Positions 1 to 8,452 of a DNA stretch of 64,000 nucleotides are shown piece by piece. The stretch lies in the NCBI GenBank assembly GCA_963796705.1, contig CAWCMK010000004.1, positions 62,001-126,000 on the forward strand, given 5' to 3'. Both the position numbers and the translations under genes were made by a program. Positions within the stretch are counted from its first letter, which is position 1; each line of letters opens with the position of its first letter. The stretch comes from VRUE01 sp963796705 (GTDB lineage: Bacteria > Actinomycetota > Thermoleophilia > Solirubrobacterales > 70-9). The notes under the pieces are model-generated. The model searched no databases. It was not told the origin of the DNA and worked only from the letters and a program-made list of their open reading frames with translations.

Positions 1-2
1 CG

Positions 3-146
3 ATCGTCCTCGCTGCGCGCCTCGGCCGCGCGCTGACGATCCACCAGGGAGGTGGCTCGGTCCTCGAGGTGGCTCCGCTTGGCGAGGGGCGCGTCGAGGT
101 CGGCGGCGGCGTGCGCCTTGACGAGGTCCGCGAGCATCGCCTCTGA
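3..146 (+). CDS. C-terminal end of a PhzF/epimerase-like protein (5' partial)
   Basis: The reading frame is open from the window edge to TGA at 144-146 and has strong GC at third codon positions. About 47 residues remain. The short tail contains LTIHQGGGSVLEV followed by VEVGGGVRLDEVREHRL, which resembles the last beta-strands of PhzF-family isomerases, where a 'QG..S.l.V' strand precedes a final 'VGG.v' strand. The N-terminal half with the catalytic residues lies outside the window, so the family call is tentative and no substrate can be given. The frame continues open after the stop, see the next entry. Confidence 0.4.
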   Translation: MVLAARLGRALTIHQGGGSVLEVAPLGEGRVEVGGGVRLDEVREHRL

Positions 147-476
147 GGCGCCAGCGCCGGTGGGCGCGGGGCCGAGCCTGAGGTACCGCCTGGCGCGGAT
201 CCGACGCCGGGGGGGATCGGCGTCACGCAGGCGCTGAACACGACCGCGCTGCGCGGTGAGACGAGCCCGGCGACGGCGACTGCCTACTCGATCTCCCAGC
301 AGCTGGTGAGGTGCGCCTGGAACGTCGTCTTCGCGCTGATCATCGTCTCCTGGGTCTTCGGCTGGACCGGCGGTCGCGAGCTGCTCGAGGCCTCCTACCG
401 CGAAGCGAAGATCAAGAGTCAGGAGATGAAGCAGAGGCGGGGGCCGCGGCGGAGCGCTGCGTCGCGGCCCGGATAG
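147..476 (+). pseudogene. Coding remnant or small membrane protein, unrecognised
   Basis: This is the same frame as the preceding PhzF-like tail, beginning directly after its TGA and open to TAG at 474-476 with clearly coding-type third positions. The only standard in-frame start is GTG at 306, which has no Shine-Dalgarno sequence and would give 56 residues. The C-terminal part has one predicted membrane segment (VVFALIIVSWVFGW) followed by a basic, helical tail (EASYREAKIKSQEMKQRR). Coding bias upstream of any usable start suggests a gene that lost its start by frameshift, or a sequence error. The last 65 bp overlap the convergent hydrolase gene. The family is not recognised. Confidence 0.35.
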
Positions 477-1221
477 TCTCGGCGACAAGGCGCGGATCGT
501 CATACATCGGGATGTGGCCGACGTCCTCGAGGACGAGGAACCGGGCGCCGTCGATCAGCGTCCGGCCCCGCTCCTCATAGACCTCGAGCGGGAAGAGGCG
601 ATCGGCGGCAGACCAGGCGATCGTCACCGGGCACGGGGCCCGCATCGGCGCCAGCGAGTGGCCGTGGACCATCAGCTCCTCGCCGACCCGGCAGGCGACC
701 GTGTCCTCGCCGACCGCGAGGAACTCGGCCGGGCTGAGGCGCTCCCCGTAAAGGCAGGCATCGCGCAGGGCCCAGTGGCGCAGGCGGGCCGAGCCCGCAA
801 GCGCCGGCGCGATCCGTTGGCCGCGGCGAGCGCCGCGGATCGCGGCGTGCAGGATCGCGAAGGTTCGCTCGCGCTCGGCCTCCCAGGATTCATCCCAAAA
901 ACCGGCCGGCGCCAGGGCGCAGACCGAGCTCGCGTGACCGCGGCGCGCCAGCTCGAGCGCGATCCAGGCCCCCATCGAGTTGCCGGCGAGGTGGGCCCGC
1001 TGCAGGCCCAGCCCTGAGAGCTGGGCCTCGGCGGTGTCGATCACGTCCTCGATACTGACCGGCCGCGAGCTCGGCTCGGGGCCGCCGCGATGGCCGAGCG
1101 CGTTGGGGACGATCACCTCGAAGCGGTCGCGCAGGTGGGGGATCACGTTTCCCCAGACCCGCTCGGAGCAGAGGATCCCGTGAAAGAGGACAAGCGGCTC
1201 GCCCGAGCCTTCGCGCAGCAT
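412..1221 (-). CDS. Alpha/beta-fold hydrolase
   Basis: A 269-residue alpha/beta hydrolase. The N-terminus MLREGSGEPLVLFHG leads into the oxyanion strand (LFHGI). The nucleophile elbow is GNSMG, the likely acid is Asp in WSAADRLFP, and the catalytic His lies in DVGHIPMYDDP close to the C-terminus, so the triad is complete. The family includes esterases, haloperoxidase-like enzymes and C-C hydrolases; the substrate cannot be inferred. The open frame extends 55 codons further upstream, but that part overlaps the neighbouring acetyltransferase gene and lacks hydrolase character, so ATG at 1219-1221 was chosen. The 10-bp gap to the acetyltransferase suggests they are co-transcribed leftward. Confidence 0.85.
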   Translation of the reverse strand: MLREGSGEPLVLFHGILCSERVWGNVIPHLRDRFEVIVPNALGHRGGPEPSSRPVSIEDVIDTAEAQLSGLGLQRAHLAGNSMGAWIALELARRGHASSVCALAPAGFWDESWEAERERTFAILHAAIRGARRGQRIAPALAGSARLRHWALRDACLYGERLSPAEFLAVGEDTVACRVGEELMVHGHSLAPMRAPCPVTIAWSAADRLFPLEVYEERGRTLIDGARFLVLEDVGHIPMYDDPRLVAETIRAATQRSAAAPASASSPDS

Positions 1222-1231
1222 CGCGTTGAGC

Positions 1232-1870
1232 CTAGCCGCCCGCCGCGGGGTCCCGCCACATCTCACGGATCGGGGGGCCCTTGCCGGGCATCGGGAAGAC
1301 CTCGCTGAGCCCGAAGCCGTTTCGTTCATAGAGGATCCGACTGCGATCGGTGCTCGCCTCGAGGTGGGCCGGCAGCCGCTCGGCATCGCAGCGCTCGAGC
1401 ACCGGCGCCAAGAGCGCCCCGCCGAGGCCGCGGCCCTGGCGGCGCGGTTCGACCCCCAGGTAGTGCAGGTACCAGTGCCCCGGGCGCTTGGGGTGGTGGC
1501 GTTCGAGCTTCAGCAGGGCGAGCAGCGCCAGCGGCAGGCGGGCGCCGAAGACGGCGGCCATCGGGCGCGCCTCGCGCAGGGTGAGGCCGATCGGCACGCG
1601 CCAGCGACCGGGCGGCGCCCAGATCGCCGCGCCGGCGCCGTCCTCGCTGACCCAGACCTGGCGGAAATCGGGGCAGAGGGTCTCGATCTCGGTGGCGAAG
1701 TAGGCGAGCAGCTGCTCGGCTCGGCGGCGAGCGTCGGGCAACAGATGCGCCCAGCAGGGATCCGCGGCGAAGGCCAGCGCCAGCGCCTCGGCGGCGGCCT
1801 CGCGCTCGCTCGAGGTGCGGGCCAGCCTGACCGCGGGATTGGCTGCGGGCGCCGCGTCCACGCCGGGCAC
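1232..1870 (-). CDS. GNAT-family N-acetyltransferase
   Basis: A 212-residue protein with the GNAT fold. The acetyl-CoA binding loop is RRQGRGLGGALL (about residues 146-157), preceded by the beta-4 strand LHYLGVEP and followed by the C-terminal LEASTDRSRILYERNGF, typical of motif B. The N-terminal half is Ala-rich and fits the acceptor-binding region. The substrate is unknown. It is the first gene of a leftward pair with the alpha/beta hydrolase and is divergent from the P450 gene, leaving about 87 bp between the start codons for both promoters. Confidence 0.85.
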   Translation of the reverse strand: MPGVDAAPAANPAVRLARTSSEREAAAEALALAFAADPCWAHLLPDARRRAEQLLAYFATEIETLCPDFRQVWVSEDGAGAAIWAPPGRWRVPIGLTLREARPMAAVFGARLPLALLALLKLERHHPKRPGHWYLHYLGVEPRRQGRGLGGALLAPVLERCDAERLPAHLEASTDRSRILYERNGFGLSEVFPMPGKGPPIREMWRDPAAGG

Positions 1871-1941
1871 GATAGAGGCATTCGATCGCGACGGGGTTCT
1901 TCTTTGGCCAGCCAGCCAGTACCATCATGCGAACCCGAGCC

Positions 1942-1951
1942 GAGGAGGAGG
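1942..1951 (+). promoter_or_regulatory. Strong ribosome binding site of the P450 gene
   Basis: A GAGGAGGAGG run ends 6 bp before the GTG at 1958. It settles the start of the P450, whose frame is open for another 244 codons upstream across the antisense side of the acetyltransferase gene. Confidence 0.8.
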
Positions 1952-1957
1952 AACCGC

Positions 1958-3202
1958 GTGCCAACCGAGACTTCAGAGACCAGCGAGCTAAAGGACGCTC
2001 TCGTCCTCGAGCGAAAGCACTGGGTCGAGGGGCCCCCGCATGAGCTCTTCAAGCAGATGCGCAGCGAGTGCCCCGTGCACTGGACCTCGAAGGTCTCCGA
2101 ATTTCCCGAGGCGAGCGGCTTTTGGTCGGTGACCAGGGCCGATGACATCCACGAGGTGAGCCGCGATTGGCAGACCTACTCCTCCGAACTCGGCGGCGTC
2201 GTCGCGATCAACGAGGTCTTCCCGATCGAGCTGGCGCGGGCGATGTTCATCGGCATGGACCCGCCCAAGCATGACCGCCTGAAGGCGCTCTTTCAGGCGG
2301 GCTTCACGCCGAAGCGGATCGCCGCCCACGAGGAGGAGATCCGCGCGATCGTCGTGCGGGTCCTCGAGCGCCTCGCGGGCCGCGAGCAGTGCGATCTGGT
2401 CACCGAGGTCGCCCAGCCGGCGGTCTCGCGGGTGATCGGCAGCTTCATGGGGATCCCCGAGTCAGACGACGCGATGTGGGCGCAGCTGATGAACGCCAGC
2501 CTCGGCGCCAGCGACCCCGAGTTCACCCAGAGCGCCGAGGAAATCGAGGGCTTCCTCGACCGCACGATCGCCGAGATCTTCGAGCGCTGCACGAAGATGA
2601 TCGCCGAGCGCCGCGAGCGGCCGACCGAGGACCTGACCAGCGTCCTGGTCCACGCCGAGGTCGAAGACCAAAAGCTCGAGGAGCACGAGATCGTGATGGG
2701 CTTCTTCCTGCTGCTCGCCGCCGGCAACGACAGCACCAAGGCGACCTACTCGAGCGGCATGCGGGCGCTGCTCGAAGACCGCGAGGCGCTGGGGATGGTG
2801 CTCGAGGACCGCTCGCTGATTCCCGGCGTCGTCGAGGAGAGCCTGCGGATGTTCCCCGCCTTTGCCCACTTCCGTCGCACGGCGACCAAGGACACGGTGC
2901 TAAACGGCCAGCAGATCAAAAAGGGCGACAAAGTGATCATGTGGTACCCCTCCTCCAACCGCGATGAGACCCGTTATGAGGACCCCGAGCGCTTCGACAT
3001 CCTGCGAAACCCCGAGCACCAGGCCTTCGGTGCCGGCGGGCGCCACTTCTGCCTCGGCACCGCGCTGGCCAGGCTCGAGCTGAAAATCCTCTTCGAGGAG
3101 ACCCTCGCCCGCTACCCCGAGATCCGCCTCGATGGCAGGCCGCGGTTCGTCGAGTCCGCCTTTCTGAACCAGCTGAAGACGCTGCCGGTCAGACTCCTCT
3201 GA
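1958..3202 (+). CDS. Cytochrome P450
   Basis: A 414-residue soluble bacterial P450. The I-helix oxygen-activation motif is AGNDSTK (about residue 255), where the usual AGxDT/ET position carries Asp-Ser-Thr. The K-helix ExxR is EESLR, and the heme loop is FGAGGRHFCLGTALARLE with the axial cysteine at about residue 365. The enzyme should insert oxygen using electrons from a ferredoxin; no ferredoxin or reductase gene is adjacent. The sequence resembles the CYP families common in actinobacteria and mycobacteria that act on sterols, terpenes or fatty acids, but the substrate cannot be read from sequence. GTG start chosen because of the strong upstream ribosome binding site. Confidence 0.95.
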   Translation: MPTETSETSELKDALVLERKHWVEGPPHELFKQMRSECPVHWTSKVSEFPEASGFWSVTRADDIHEVSRDWQTYSSELGGVVAINEVFPIELARAMFIGMDPPKHDRLKALFQAGFTPKRIAAHEEEIRAIVVRVLERLAGREQCDLVTEVAQPAVSRVIGSFMGIPESDDAMWAQLMNASLGASDPEFTQSAEEIEGFLDRTIAEIFERCTKMIAERRERPTEDLTSVLVHAEVEDQKLEEHEIVMGFFLLLAAGNDSTKATYSSGMRALLEDREALGMVLEDRSLIPGVVEESLRMFPAFAHFRRTATKDTVLNGQQIKKGDKVIMWYPSSNRDETRYEDPERFDILRNPEHQAFGAGGRHFCLGTALARLELKILFEETLARYPEIRLDGRPRFVESAFLNQLKTLPVRLL

Positions 3203-3231
3203 TCGCGGCCCGCCGCGGGCGGGCGCTCCGC

Positions 3232-3360
3232 CTAGAGGCGGCCGATCACGACGATCCCGGCGACGCAGCTGGCCGCGAGCAGGGTCAGGGCGACGTTTTC
3301 CCTGCCCCGCTTTGAGAGCGTGTACTCGATCAGGTCATCGAGTCGGTAGCGGTTTCTCAT
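3232..3360 (-). CDS. Small single-pass membrane protein, 42 aa
   Basis: A short frame from ATG at 3358-3360 to TAG at 3232. It begins MRNRYRLDDLIEYTLSKRG and continues into one hydrophobic segment (NVALTLLAASCVAGIVVIG), ending just after it. Third-position GC is coding-like. It is convergent with the P450 gene, with a GC-rich inverted repeat (about 3207-3225) between the stops that could terminate either gene. The function is unknown and no family is recognised; the small size limits confidence. Confidence 0.5.
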   Translation of the reverse strand: MRNRYRLDDLIEYTLSKRGRENVALTLLAASCVAGIVVIGRL

Positions 3361-3547
3361 GCTGCTTGTAACACTCGACACGACCTAAAGATTCGCTGAG
3401 GAACGGGGCGCTCCTGCCTCGGATTCCGCAGCTGCGGGCGCCGCGCCCCCCTCGGTCCAACAGCGTCGCGGGGACGGCGAAACACGGATGGCGGGCCGCG
3501 GAGCCTGACCTATGCTGGATCGCTCAGCAACGAGTGAGAGGATCGAG

Positions 3548-3754
3548 ATGGCCTCCGATGACGGAGGCGGGGATGCGGTTGGATTTCACTGGCGCCGCTG
3601 GACGGCGATCGGCTGTCTGGCCTGGATCGCCCTGATGGCGCTCAGCGGGGCGCCGTTCACCGCGATCTTCCTGACGCCGGTCGTCGGCCCGCTCGGGGGT
3701 TGGCTGATCGGCGGGACGCTCTTTCTGGTGGGCGGCGTGGTCCGCAACCGCTAG
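3548..3754 (+). CDS. Small membrane protein, 68 aa
   Basis: The sequence begins MASDDGGGDAVGFHWRRW and has two hydrophobic stretches (IGCLAWIALMALSG and FLTPVVGPLGGWLIGGTLFLVGG) with a basic end (VVRNR). ATG at 3548 was preferred over an earlier in-frame ATG (3512) because GAGAGGA lies about 6 bp upstream. It is convergent with the zincin-like gene, overlapping by 4 bp. The function is unknown. About 190 bp upstream (3361-3547) holds no other gene that I can support. Confidence 0.55.
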   Translation: MASDDGGGDAVGFHWRRWTAIGCLAWIALMALSGAPFTAIFLTPVVGPLGGWLIGGTLFLVGGVVRNR

Positions 3755-4080
3755 AGACCGAGACCGCCGACCCCGCGCTCACCCCAGCCGAGATGGTGGG
3801 CCAGCTCGTGGCGGAGCGTGCGCTCGACCTGGCGGGCCAGCAGCTCGCGGTCGTGGCCGAAGTCGCGTTCGAGCGTGTCGCGGTAGATCACGATCCGATC
3901 CTCATAGCGTTCGCGTGCGACGCCGTCACCGAAGTACTGGCCGTAGGCGTTGACCTGCGATCCGAGCTCCGAGACGACGACCGGGACCCTCTCGAGCAGG
4001 GCCTGGAATTCCTCGGGCAGGCGGTCGATCGCGTCGACGACCATCGTCTCGAACTCATCCAGCTCGGCGTCCTCGGCCAC
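3751..4080 (-). CDS. Zincin-like metallopeptidase family protein
   Basis: A protein of about 109 residues matching the minimal bacterial zincin-like family (PF06262 type). The N-terminal helix reads VAEDAELDEFETMVVDAI and the family-typical stretch LPEEFQALLERVPVVV follows. The zinc-binding helix HELAHHLGW (an HExxH motif) is near the C-terminus with a following Glu (GWGERG). The frame is open further upstream, but the extension is Arg/Gly-rich and overlaps the divergent gene, so GTG at 4078-4080 was chosen; TTG at 4084-4086 is an alternative. Members are small cytoplasmic proteins of unproven peptidase activity. Confidence 0.75.
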   Translation of the reverse strand: MAEDAELDEFETMVVDAIDRLPEEFQALLERVPVVVSELGSQVNAYGQYFGDGVARERYEDRIVIYRDTLERDFGHDRELLARQVERTLRHELAHHLGWGERGVGGLGL

Positions 4081-4136
4081 GGACAAACGGTAAACCCGGG
4101 CCGCCGCGGGGATCGCCGAGCGTAGACTCGCCTGCG

Positions 4137-4556
4137 ATGAGACTCCCCGATAGCGCCCTTGAGCTGATCCGCGGCGGCGCCCTGGGACACCTGGCGACGA
4201 TCGACCCCGACGGCTCACCGCAGGTGACCTGCGTTTGGGTCGGGCTCGAGGGCGAGGATCTGCTCACCGCCCATCTGAACCCCGATCAGCGCAAGCTTCA
4301 AAACGTCCGCCGCGACCCCCGCGTGGTCCTCTCCTTCGAGGGCAGTGAGATCCGCCCGCCGGGCCTGCGCGAGTACCTCGTCCTTTACGGCCGCGCCAGG
4401 ATCGAGGAGGGCGGCGCCCCAGCGCTCCTGCAGGAGTTAGCCCGCGTCTACCTTGGCCCCGAGGTCAGGTTCCCGCCGATGGATGAGCCGCCTCCCGGAG
4501 TGCGAATGCGAATCACCGTCGAGAGGCTCGCCGGCGTCGGCCCCTGGGCGGGGTGA
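4137..4556 (+). CDS. PPOX-class F420/FMN-dependent protein
   Basis: A 139-residue split-barrel protein. The N-terminus (LELIRGGALGHLATIDPDGSPQVTCVWV) is the characteristic first beta-hairpin of the pyridoxamine 5'-phosphate oxidase-like superfamily as found in F420-dependent actinobacterial members. Later segments (LRKLQNVRRDPRVVLSFE-like and EYLVLYGRARIEEGG) fit the second half of the barrel. Such proteins bind F420 or FMN and reduce or sequester varied substrates. Which cofactor is used here cannot be decided. It is divergent from the zincin-like gene (56 bp between starts). Confidence 0.8.
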   Translation: MRLPDSALELIRGGALGHLATIDPDGSPQVTCVWVGLEGEDLLTAHLNPDQRKLQNVRRDPRVVLSFEGSEIRPPGLREYLVLYGRARIEEGGAPALLQELARVYLGPEVRFPPMDEPPPGVRMRITVERLAGVGPWAG

Positions 4557-4642
4557 GCGGTTTGTGATCCTCGGCGATCGGCTCCCAAAGCGCGGCGACC
4601 GGGGCTGGCGCCACCCCGACGCGGGGGCGAGTGTCCTGTGGG

Positions 4643-5203
4643 TCAGTAGCCGCCGGATCCGCCGCCGCCTTCCGAGGAGGAGCTCGATTCGCCTGCGCCG
4701 GCCGCCGCCTGCGCCGGAGCGCCGCTTACTTGCAGCGCGGTCCATTCGCCCCCGAAGGCCGTCGATCCATTGCCGTTTGCTTCGCCCGGCTTGTGATCTT
4801 CGACGAAGGTGTAAAGGGGGTGTCCGGCGTAGGTCACCTGCAGGGTGCCGTCCTTGCGCTTGGCCGTGCCCAGCTTCGAGGACATCGCCCCTTCTTGGGC
4901 CGTCGGCTTCGCCTTGCTCAGCAGCGGCGGCCAAGCTTCAGCACAGGCCCCATAGCAGGAGGACATCGTCCCGCTGTCCTTGGCGAAGCTGTAGACGGTG
5001 AGGCCTTCGGAGTCGACCAGGACCGTGCCCAGTTCCCCCGCTTCGGCACTCGAGAGCGTCGCCCCGGCGGAGCCTTCGCCCCCCGAGACGGTGCTCGAGG
5101 AAGCAGAGGTTGAAGAACCCGACGAGGATCCGCCGCAGCCGGCGACGATCAGGGCCAGCGCCAGAAACGAGAGCGCCGCGAGAAGGATGCGTGAATCTGA
5201 CAT
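4643..5203 (-). CDS. Secreted-repeat lipoprotein (COG4315 / PF03640 type)
   Basis: A 186-residue lipoprotein. The signal peptide ends in a lipobox (LIVAGC, Cys about residue 23), followed by a Ser/Thr-rich linker. The core holds two copies of the 'secreted repeat of unknown function': GTVLVDSEGLTVYSFAKD with a CYGACAEAWPPL segment, then QVTYAGHPLYTFVEDHKPGEANG. The C-terminus is a low-complexity Ala/Ser/Gly tail. The Cys pair (CYGAC) followed by AWPP is typical of the family, which is thought to sit on the outer face of the cytoplasmic membrane; no biochemical role is established. A shorter paralogue lies at 10793. Confidence 0.85.
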   Translation of the reverse strand: MSDSRILLAALSFLALALIVAGCGGSSSGSSTSASSSTVSGGEGSAGATLSSAEAGELGTVLVDSEGLTVYSFAKDSGTMSSCYGACAEAWPPLLSKAKPTAQEGAMSSKLGTAKRKDGTLQVTYAGHPLYTFVEDHKPGEANGNGSTAFGGEWTALQVSGAPAQAAAGAGESSSSSEGGGGSGGY

Positions 5204-5318
5204 GGACCGACTCCTGATCTGATCGTGGCGAGCGCCGGGTGCGCTCGCCTTGGCTTTCTGCAGTGACCTACGTGCTGGCCTCGGCTCAGGTTCAAACTAC
5301 ACCCTCCGATCAGCGGCC

Positions 5319-5528
5319 TCAGATGTTGCCGTCGCCATCGCTGGGGCCGCCGTTGTTGTCGGCATCGTGGTCACCGCCGTTGTGCTGCGGGATTCGACTG
5401 ACATGGTTACCGCGATGGTGGCGGTGGAACTTGAGCTGCCCTCCGGCGAGGGCCGTCGAGGCGCCGCCGGCGAGGATTCCCAGGACCGCCAGTGAAACCA
5501 CCGCTTGCCTTACCCGTGTTGTGAGCAT
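5319..5528 (-). CDS. Small secreted His/Asp/Asn-rich protein, 69 aa
   Basis: The signal peptide (MLTTRVRQAVVSLAVLGILAGG..ALA) is followed by a 40-residue mature part rich in His, Asn, Asp and Gly (KFHRHHRGNH, then NGGDHDADNNGG). A GAGGAGA ribosome binding site lies 9 bp before the ATG. The composition could bind divalent metals outside the membrane, but that is inference from residue content alone. No family is recognised. The gene stands alone between two leftward secreted-protein genes. Confidence 0.65.
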   Translation of the reverse strand: MLTTRVRQAVVSLAVLGILAGGASTALAGGQLKFHRHHRGNHVSRIPQHNGGDHDADNNGGPSDGDGNI

Positions 5529-5561
5529 CTTTGTTCTCCTCGTGTTTCGTGGTTCAGTGGG

Positions 5562-6152
5562 TCAGATTTCAAAGCCGGCAACGGCGCGTTTCAGAACGGG
5601 CGCCTCGCTTGCCCAGAGAGACGGCGGTGCCGCTGCGACCACCACCGCGCCCCCCGAGCCGCCGACGAGGAGACAGGCGATCTCTCGGTAGCGCGCGTCG
5701 GTTGCGGTCCGGTATGCGTCGAGCACGCACGAACCCCTCCCGCCCCCGAAGCTCAGCCCACCTGCCGCGGCCAGCAGCCGCACGTCGCGATCGCCCTCAG
5801 CGCGATTGTGGGCAGGGCGAAACCGCTGCCAGTTAGCCGGCGTCTCTGAGCCCTGCTGGGGGGTCGCGTTCAGGTAGCCGGCGATCTCGCCCGTGGGACC
5901 GGCCAACTCCGCGGTCCGCGTACCGGCGTCGCCGCGGGTCTGTGCCCAGCCACTCGGCAGCGGCAGACGCCACGGGGATCCGGGAACGTGCAGGGATGAC
6001 CAAGAGCCTGGAACGATGCGAGAGACGATCCAGCCGAAGGAGTCAGGGCGCCCGGAGCTCGCCCGGGAACCGGCTCCTTCACCGACGATCACGAACGCGA
6101 TCACGATGAAGACGCCGATCAGCGCGAGCGTTGTGTACCTGAGCTTCCTCAT
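5562..6152 (-). CDS. Membrane-anchored exported protein, unknown function
   Basis: About 196 residues. After a short basic start (MRKLRYTT) comes one long hydrophobic segment (LALIGVFIVIAFVIVGEG), likely an uncleaved anchor, and then an extracytoplasmic domain with LHVPGSPWRLPLPSGWAQTR and ELAGPTGEIAGYLNATPQQG, reminiscent of secreted domains that measure substrate or lipid, though no family can be named. ATG at 6150-6152 was chosen because the upstream open frame is Arg/Pro-rich and GC-biased noise and because GGTGAGG lies just upstream. It is in line with the phosphoesterase gene, separated by 185 bp. Confidence 0.65.
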   Translation of the reverse strand: MRKLRYTTLALIGVFIVIAFVIVGEGAGSRASSGRPDSFGWIVSRIVPGSWSSLHVPGSPWRLPLPSGWAQTRGDAGTRTAELAGPTGEIAGYLNATPQQGSETPANWQRFRPAHNRAEGDRDVRLLAAAGGLSFGGGRGSCVLDAYRTATDARYREIACLLVGGSGGAVVVAAAPPSLWASEAPVLKRAVAGFEI

Positions 6153-6337
6153 CGGCCTCACCCCCCGTCTACGGGGGCGAGGGCCATCGGGTTCAAGCGG
6201 GCGCCCCCTGGCCGAGCGGATCATCCTGCCGCCGCCGGCCCGCTGGGGATCGAGCGGCCGGCGCTGCGGCGGGCCAAATGACGGCGCGGGCACCAGCAGG
6301 CGCCCGCGCCGTCCCCAACTGTCTAACTTCGGATCAC

Positions 6338-8284
6338 TCAGTGCCCGCCATGCACCGGCTCACCCGTCGTCGGGTTGAGAACGAATCGACGCGATTTGTT
6401 CCCAGAGTTGAAGTCGAACATCCCCGCCAGATCGAACGGGATGTGCTCGGACTTGTTGGTCTTCGTAAGCGCCTGGTCAAAGGAGCCGGCGATTCCCGGC
6501 AAACCCCAGTTGTACTCGACGAGGTTGATCGTCGAGGCCTGGTTGCTGAGGTTGTGATCGACGCCGTTTTGCTCTGCAAATGGCGAGATCACGATCATCG
6601 GCAGCCGCGGACCGAGCCCGCAGCGTCCCTGCTCAGAACCGAGCGGCGTGCTCGTCTGCGGCTTGGGACCGCACTGGCCCGAGGTCGGCGAGGTGAACGT
6701 CGTTTCGGTCAGGTTATCCGCCCCCGAGAGCGAGGGATTGAGGATGCCGCTGTAGGCATGGTCATACCAGCCGTCGGAATCGTCGTAGTTGATCACGATC
6801 GCCGTGTGCTTCCAGTCCGGCGTGTGCATGATCTCGTTGATCGTGTGGGCGATGAATTCCTGTTCGTCTTGAGGGTCGGAGTAGCCGGCATGCCCGTCCT
6901 GGTTGCCGGGAGCCTTGAGGAAGCTGACCGCCGGCATCGCCGAGGGCGGCAGTTCTTCGTTTCCGATCGCCCCCATCAGCTGATCGAAATCGCTCATGTC
7001 GTAGTTGTGGTTGGGCGTGTTGAACTGTGGCACTCCACTGACGTAGGACTGCGTGTCGGTCCCGATCGTCGCCAGCCCGGCCAGGGTGTCGCGGCCGTGG
7101 GAGTTGGCAGGGATCGTCAGGTGGTGGGGGTTTGCGGTTGAGGCGTAGTACTGGAACGGCTCGTGGTGTGGGATGTAATCGTCCTTGTAGCCCCACTGGC
7201 CGCTGCCGCCGAGGCCTTCACCGACCGGGGAAACCGCGTTGCAGATCCCCTGGTTGCTCGAGTGCGGCACGGCCTTGTTGAATTCGGCCGCCTTGAACTC
7301 ATCGGGCATGAAGGTGGCGGTCGACTGGCCGGCGTGGCCGGTCGCTTCCAGCGCCGCCTGGTAGGTGGTCGTCGGTCGGAAGCCTCCCTCGAACCAGCCC
7401 CAGGAGAGGCCGGCTTCGTTCAGCTCGTCGCCGATGTTCTTGCCGCTCAGCGCGACCGCATCGCGGGTCGAGCAGTCATCCCAGTAGGGCTGGGCGTCAC
7501 TGGTCAGCGAGTAGCCGCCCTTGCCGTCGGCGGTCAGGTCCGCGTTAGGGCTCGTCGGGGAGGAGATGCTGGGGCTGTTCGCCTCATGGGTGACGTCAAC
7601 GCCACCGGTGTCGCCGGAGACGAGGTTGATCGCGCCCGGCGCCGAGGGACCGAAGGTGGTCCCGTAGGAGTTGTCGCTCATCGCGAAGTGCTGGGCGTAG
7701 TTCCAAAGCGCGGTGAGGGTGTTGCCGTCGTAGTAGTCCATCACCGTTTTCGGTTCACATGTGGTGCCGTAGGGTGTCTTGCCGCTGCCGGTGCCAACGC
7801 TCTGGACGAAGCGATCCATCTTGCCTTCGTCAAAGGCCTGCTGCTCGTCGCTGTAGTTGTGGTCCTGGTCGCAGGTGAGCTGGCCACCGGCGTCGCCGGC
7901 GAGGCCCGTGGCGCTGCTGTCGAGGCGCTGCGGCAGCGATTCGTTTGGATTTGAGCTCAGCAGGTCGGTGGAGTGGCGCAGGCCCGGCGGCAGCGAGGAG
8001 CTGGTCGCCGGTGCTAGCCCGTCGATCGCCGGCGTGTGCGGCAGCGCCGTGAAGCTCTGGCCGTCGCTGTTGGCGGCGTGCGGGTAGGTACCGAAATAGT
8101 GGTCAAAGGAGACGTTCTCCTGGAAGATCTCGACCACGTGCCGGATCGGGGTCCTGGGGTGACCCGATAGGTAAGAGAAATGCTGGTGGGTCTCATGCTC
8201 CTGATGCCCAGAAGCGAGTGAGATCGACGCCGCGAGCGCCGAGACCGACGCGAGAACGGCAAGGGCAATTGAAAGACGTTTCAT
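6338..8284 (-). CDS. Secreted phosphoesterase (phospholipase C / acid phosphatase family)
   Basis: A 648-residue secreted protein of the PF04185 phosphoesterase family. It has a signal peptide (MKRLSIALAVLASVSALAASISLASG), then HVVEIFQENVSFDHYFGTYP, which is the family's metal-binding and nucleophile region (the E-N-x-S/T-F-D-H-Y-F-G signature). Further conserved parts are NYDDSDGWYDHAYSG and GLGPRLPMIVISPFA, with a later SLV/NLVEYNWGLP segment. These enzymes hydrolyse phospholipids or other phosphate esters in the periplasm or outside the cell and are often phosphate-starvation-induced. The length is usual for the family. The gene is monocistronic by spacing. Confidence 0.9.
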   Translation of the reverse strand: MKRLSIALAVLASVSALAASISLASGHQEHETHQHFSYLSGHPRTPIRHVVEIFQENVSFDHYFGTYPHAANSDGQSFTALPHTPAIDGLAPATSSSLPPGLRHSTDLLSSNPNESLPQRLDSSATGLAGDAGGQLTCDQDHNYSDEQQAFDEGKMDRFVQSVGTGSGKTPYGTTCEPKTVMDYYDGNTLTALWNYAQHFAMSDNSYGTTFGPSAPGAINLVSGDTGGVDVTHEANSPSISSPTSPNADLTADGKGGYSLTSDAQPYWDDCSTRDAVALSGKNIGDELNEAGLSWGWFEGGFRPTTTYQAALEATGHAGQSTATFMPDEFKAAEFNKAVPHSSNQGICNAVSPVGEGLGGSGQWGYKDDYIPHHEPFQYYASTANPHHLTIPANSHGRDTLAGLATIGTDTQSYVSGVPQFNTPNHNYDMSDFDQLMGAIGNEELPPSAMPAVSFLKAPGNQDGHAGYSDPQDEQEFIAHTINEIMHTPDWKHTAIVINYDDSDGWYDHAYSGILNPSLSGADNLTETTFTSPTSGQCGPKPQTSTPLGSEQGRCGLGPRLPMIVISPFAEQNGVDHNLSNQASTINLVEYNWGLPGIAGSFDQALTKTNKSEHIPFDLAGMFDFNSGNKSRRFVLNPTTGEPVHGGH

Positions 8285-8452
8285 GTCCTTGATTCCTGTC
8301 GTTAGAGGGACTCGGGATGAGGTGCGACTCAGGTTCCCGGCCAGGCTAAGAAGGCCGAATCCCGGTCGTGTTAACCGCCTGTTGGAGCGATGTCTCAGTC
8401 TCGCGACGGAACTGTGAAAAAGGGCTGATTCCCCGGGCCGGAGAACGACCCC

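Noticed and set aside
1226..1957. A 244-codon upstream extension of the P450 frame
   Set aside because: It runs antisense to the GNAT gene, contains no P450 sequence, and the strong ribosome binding site at 1942-1951 places the start at 1958.
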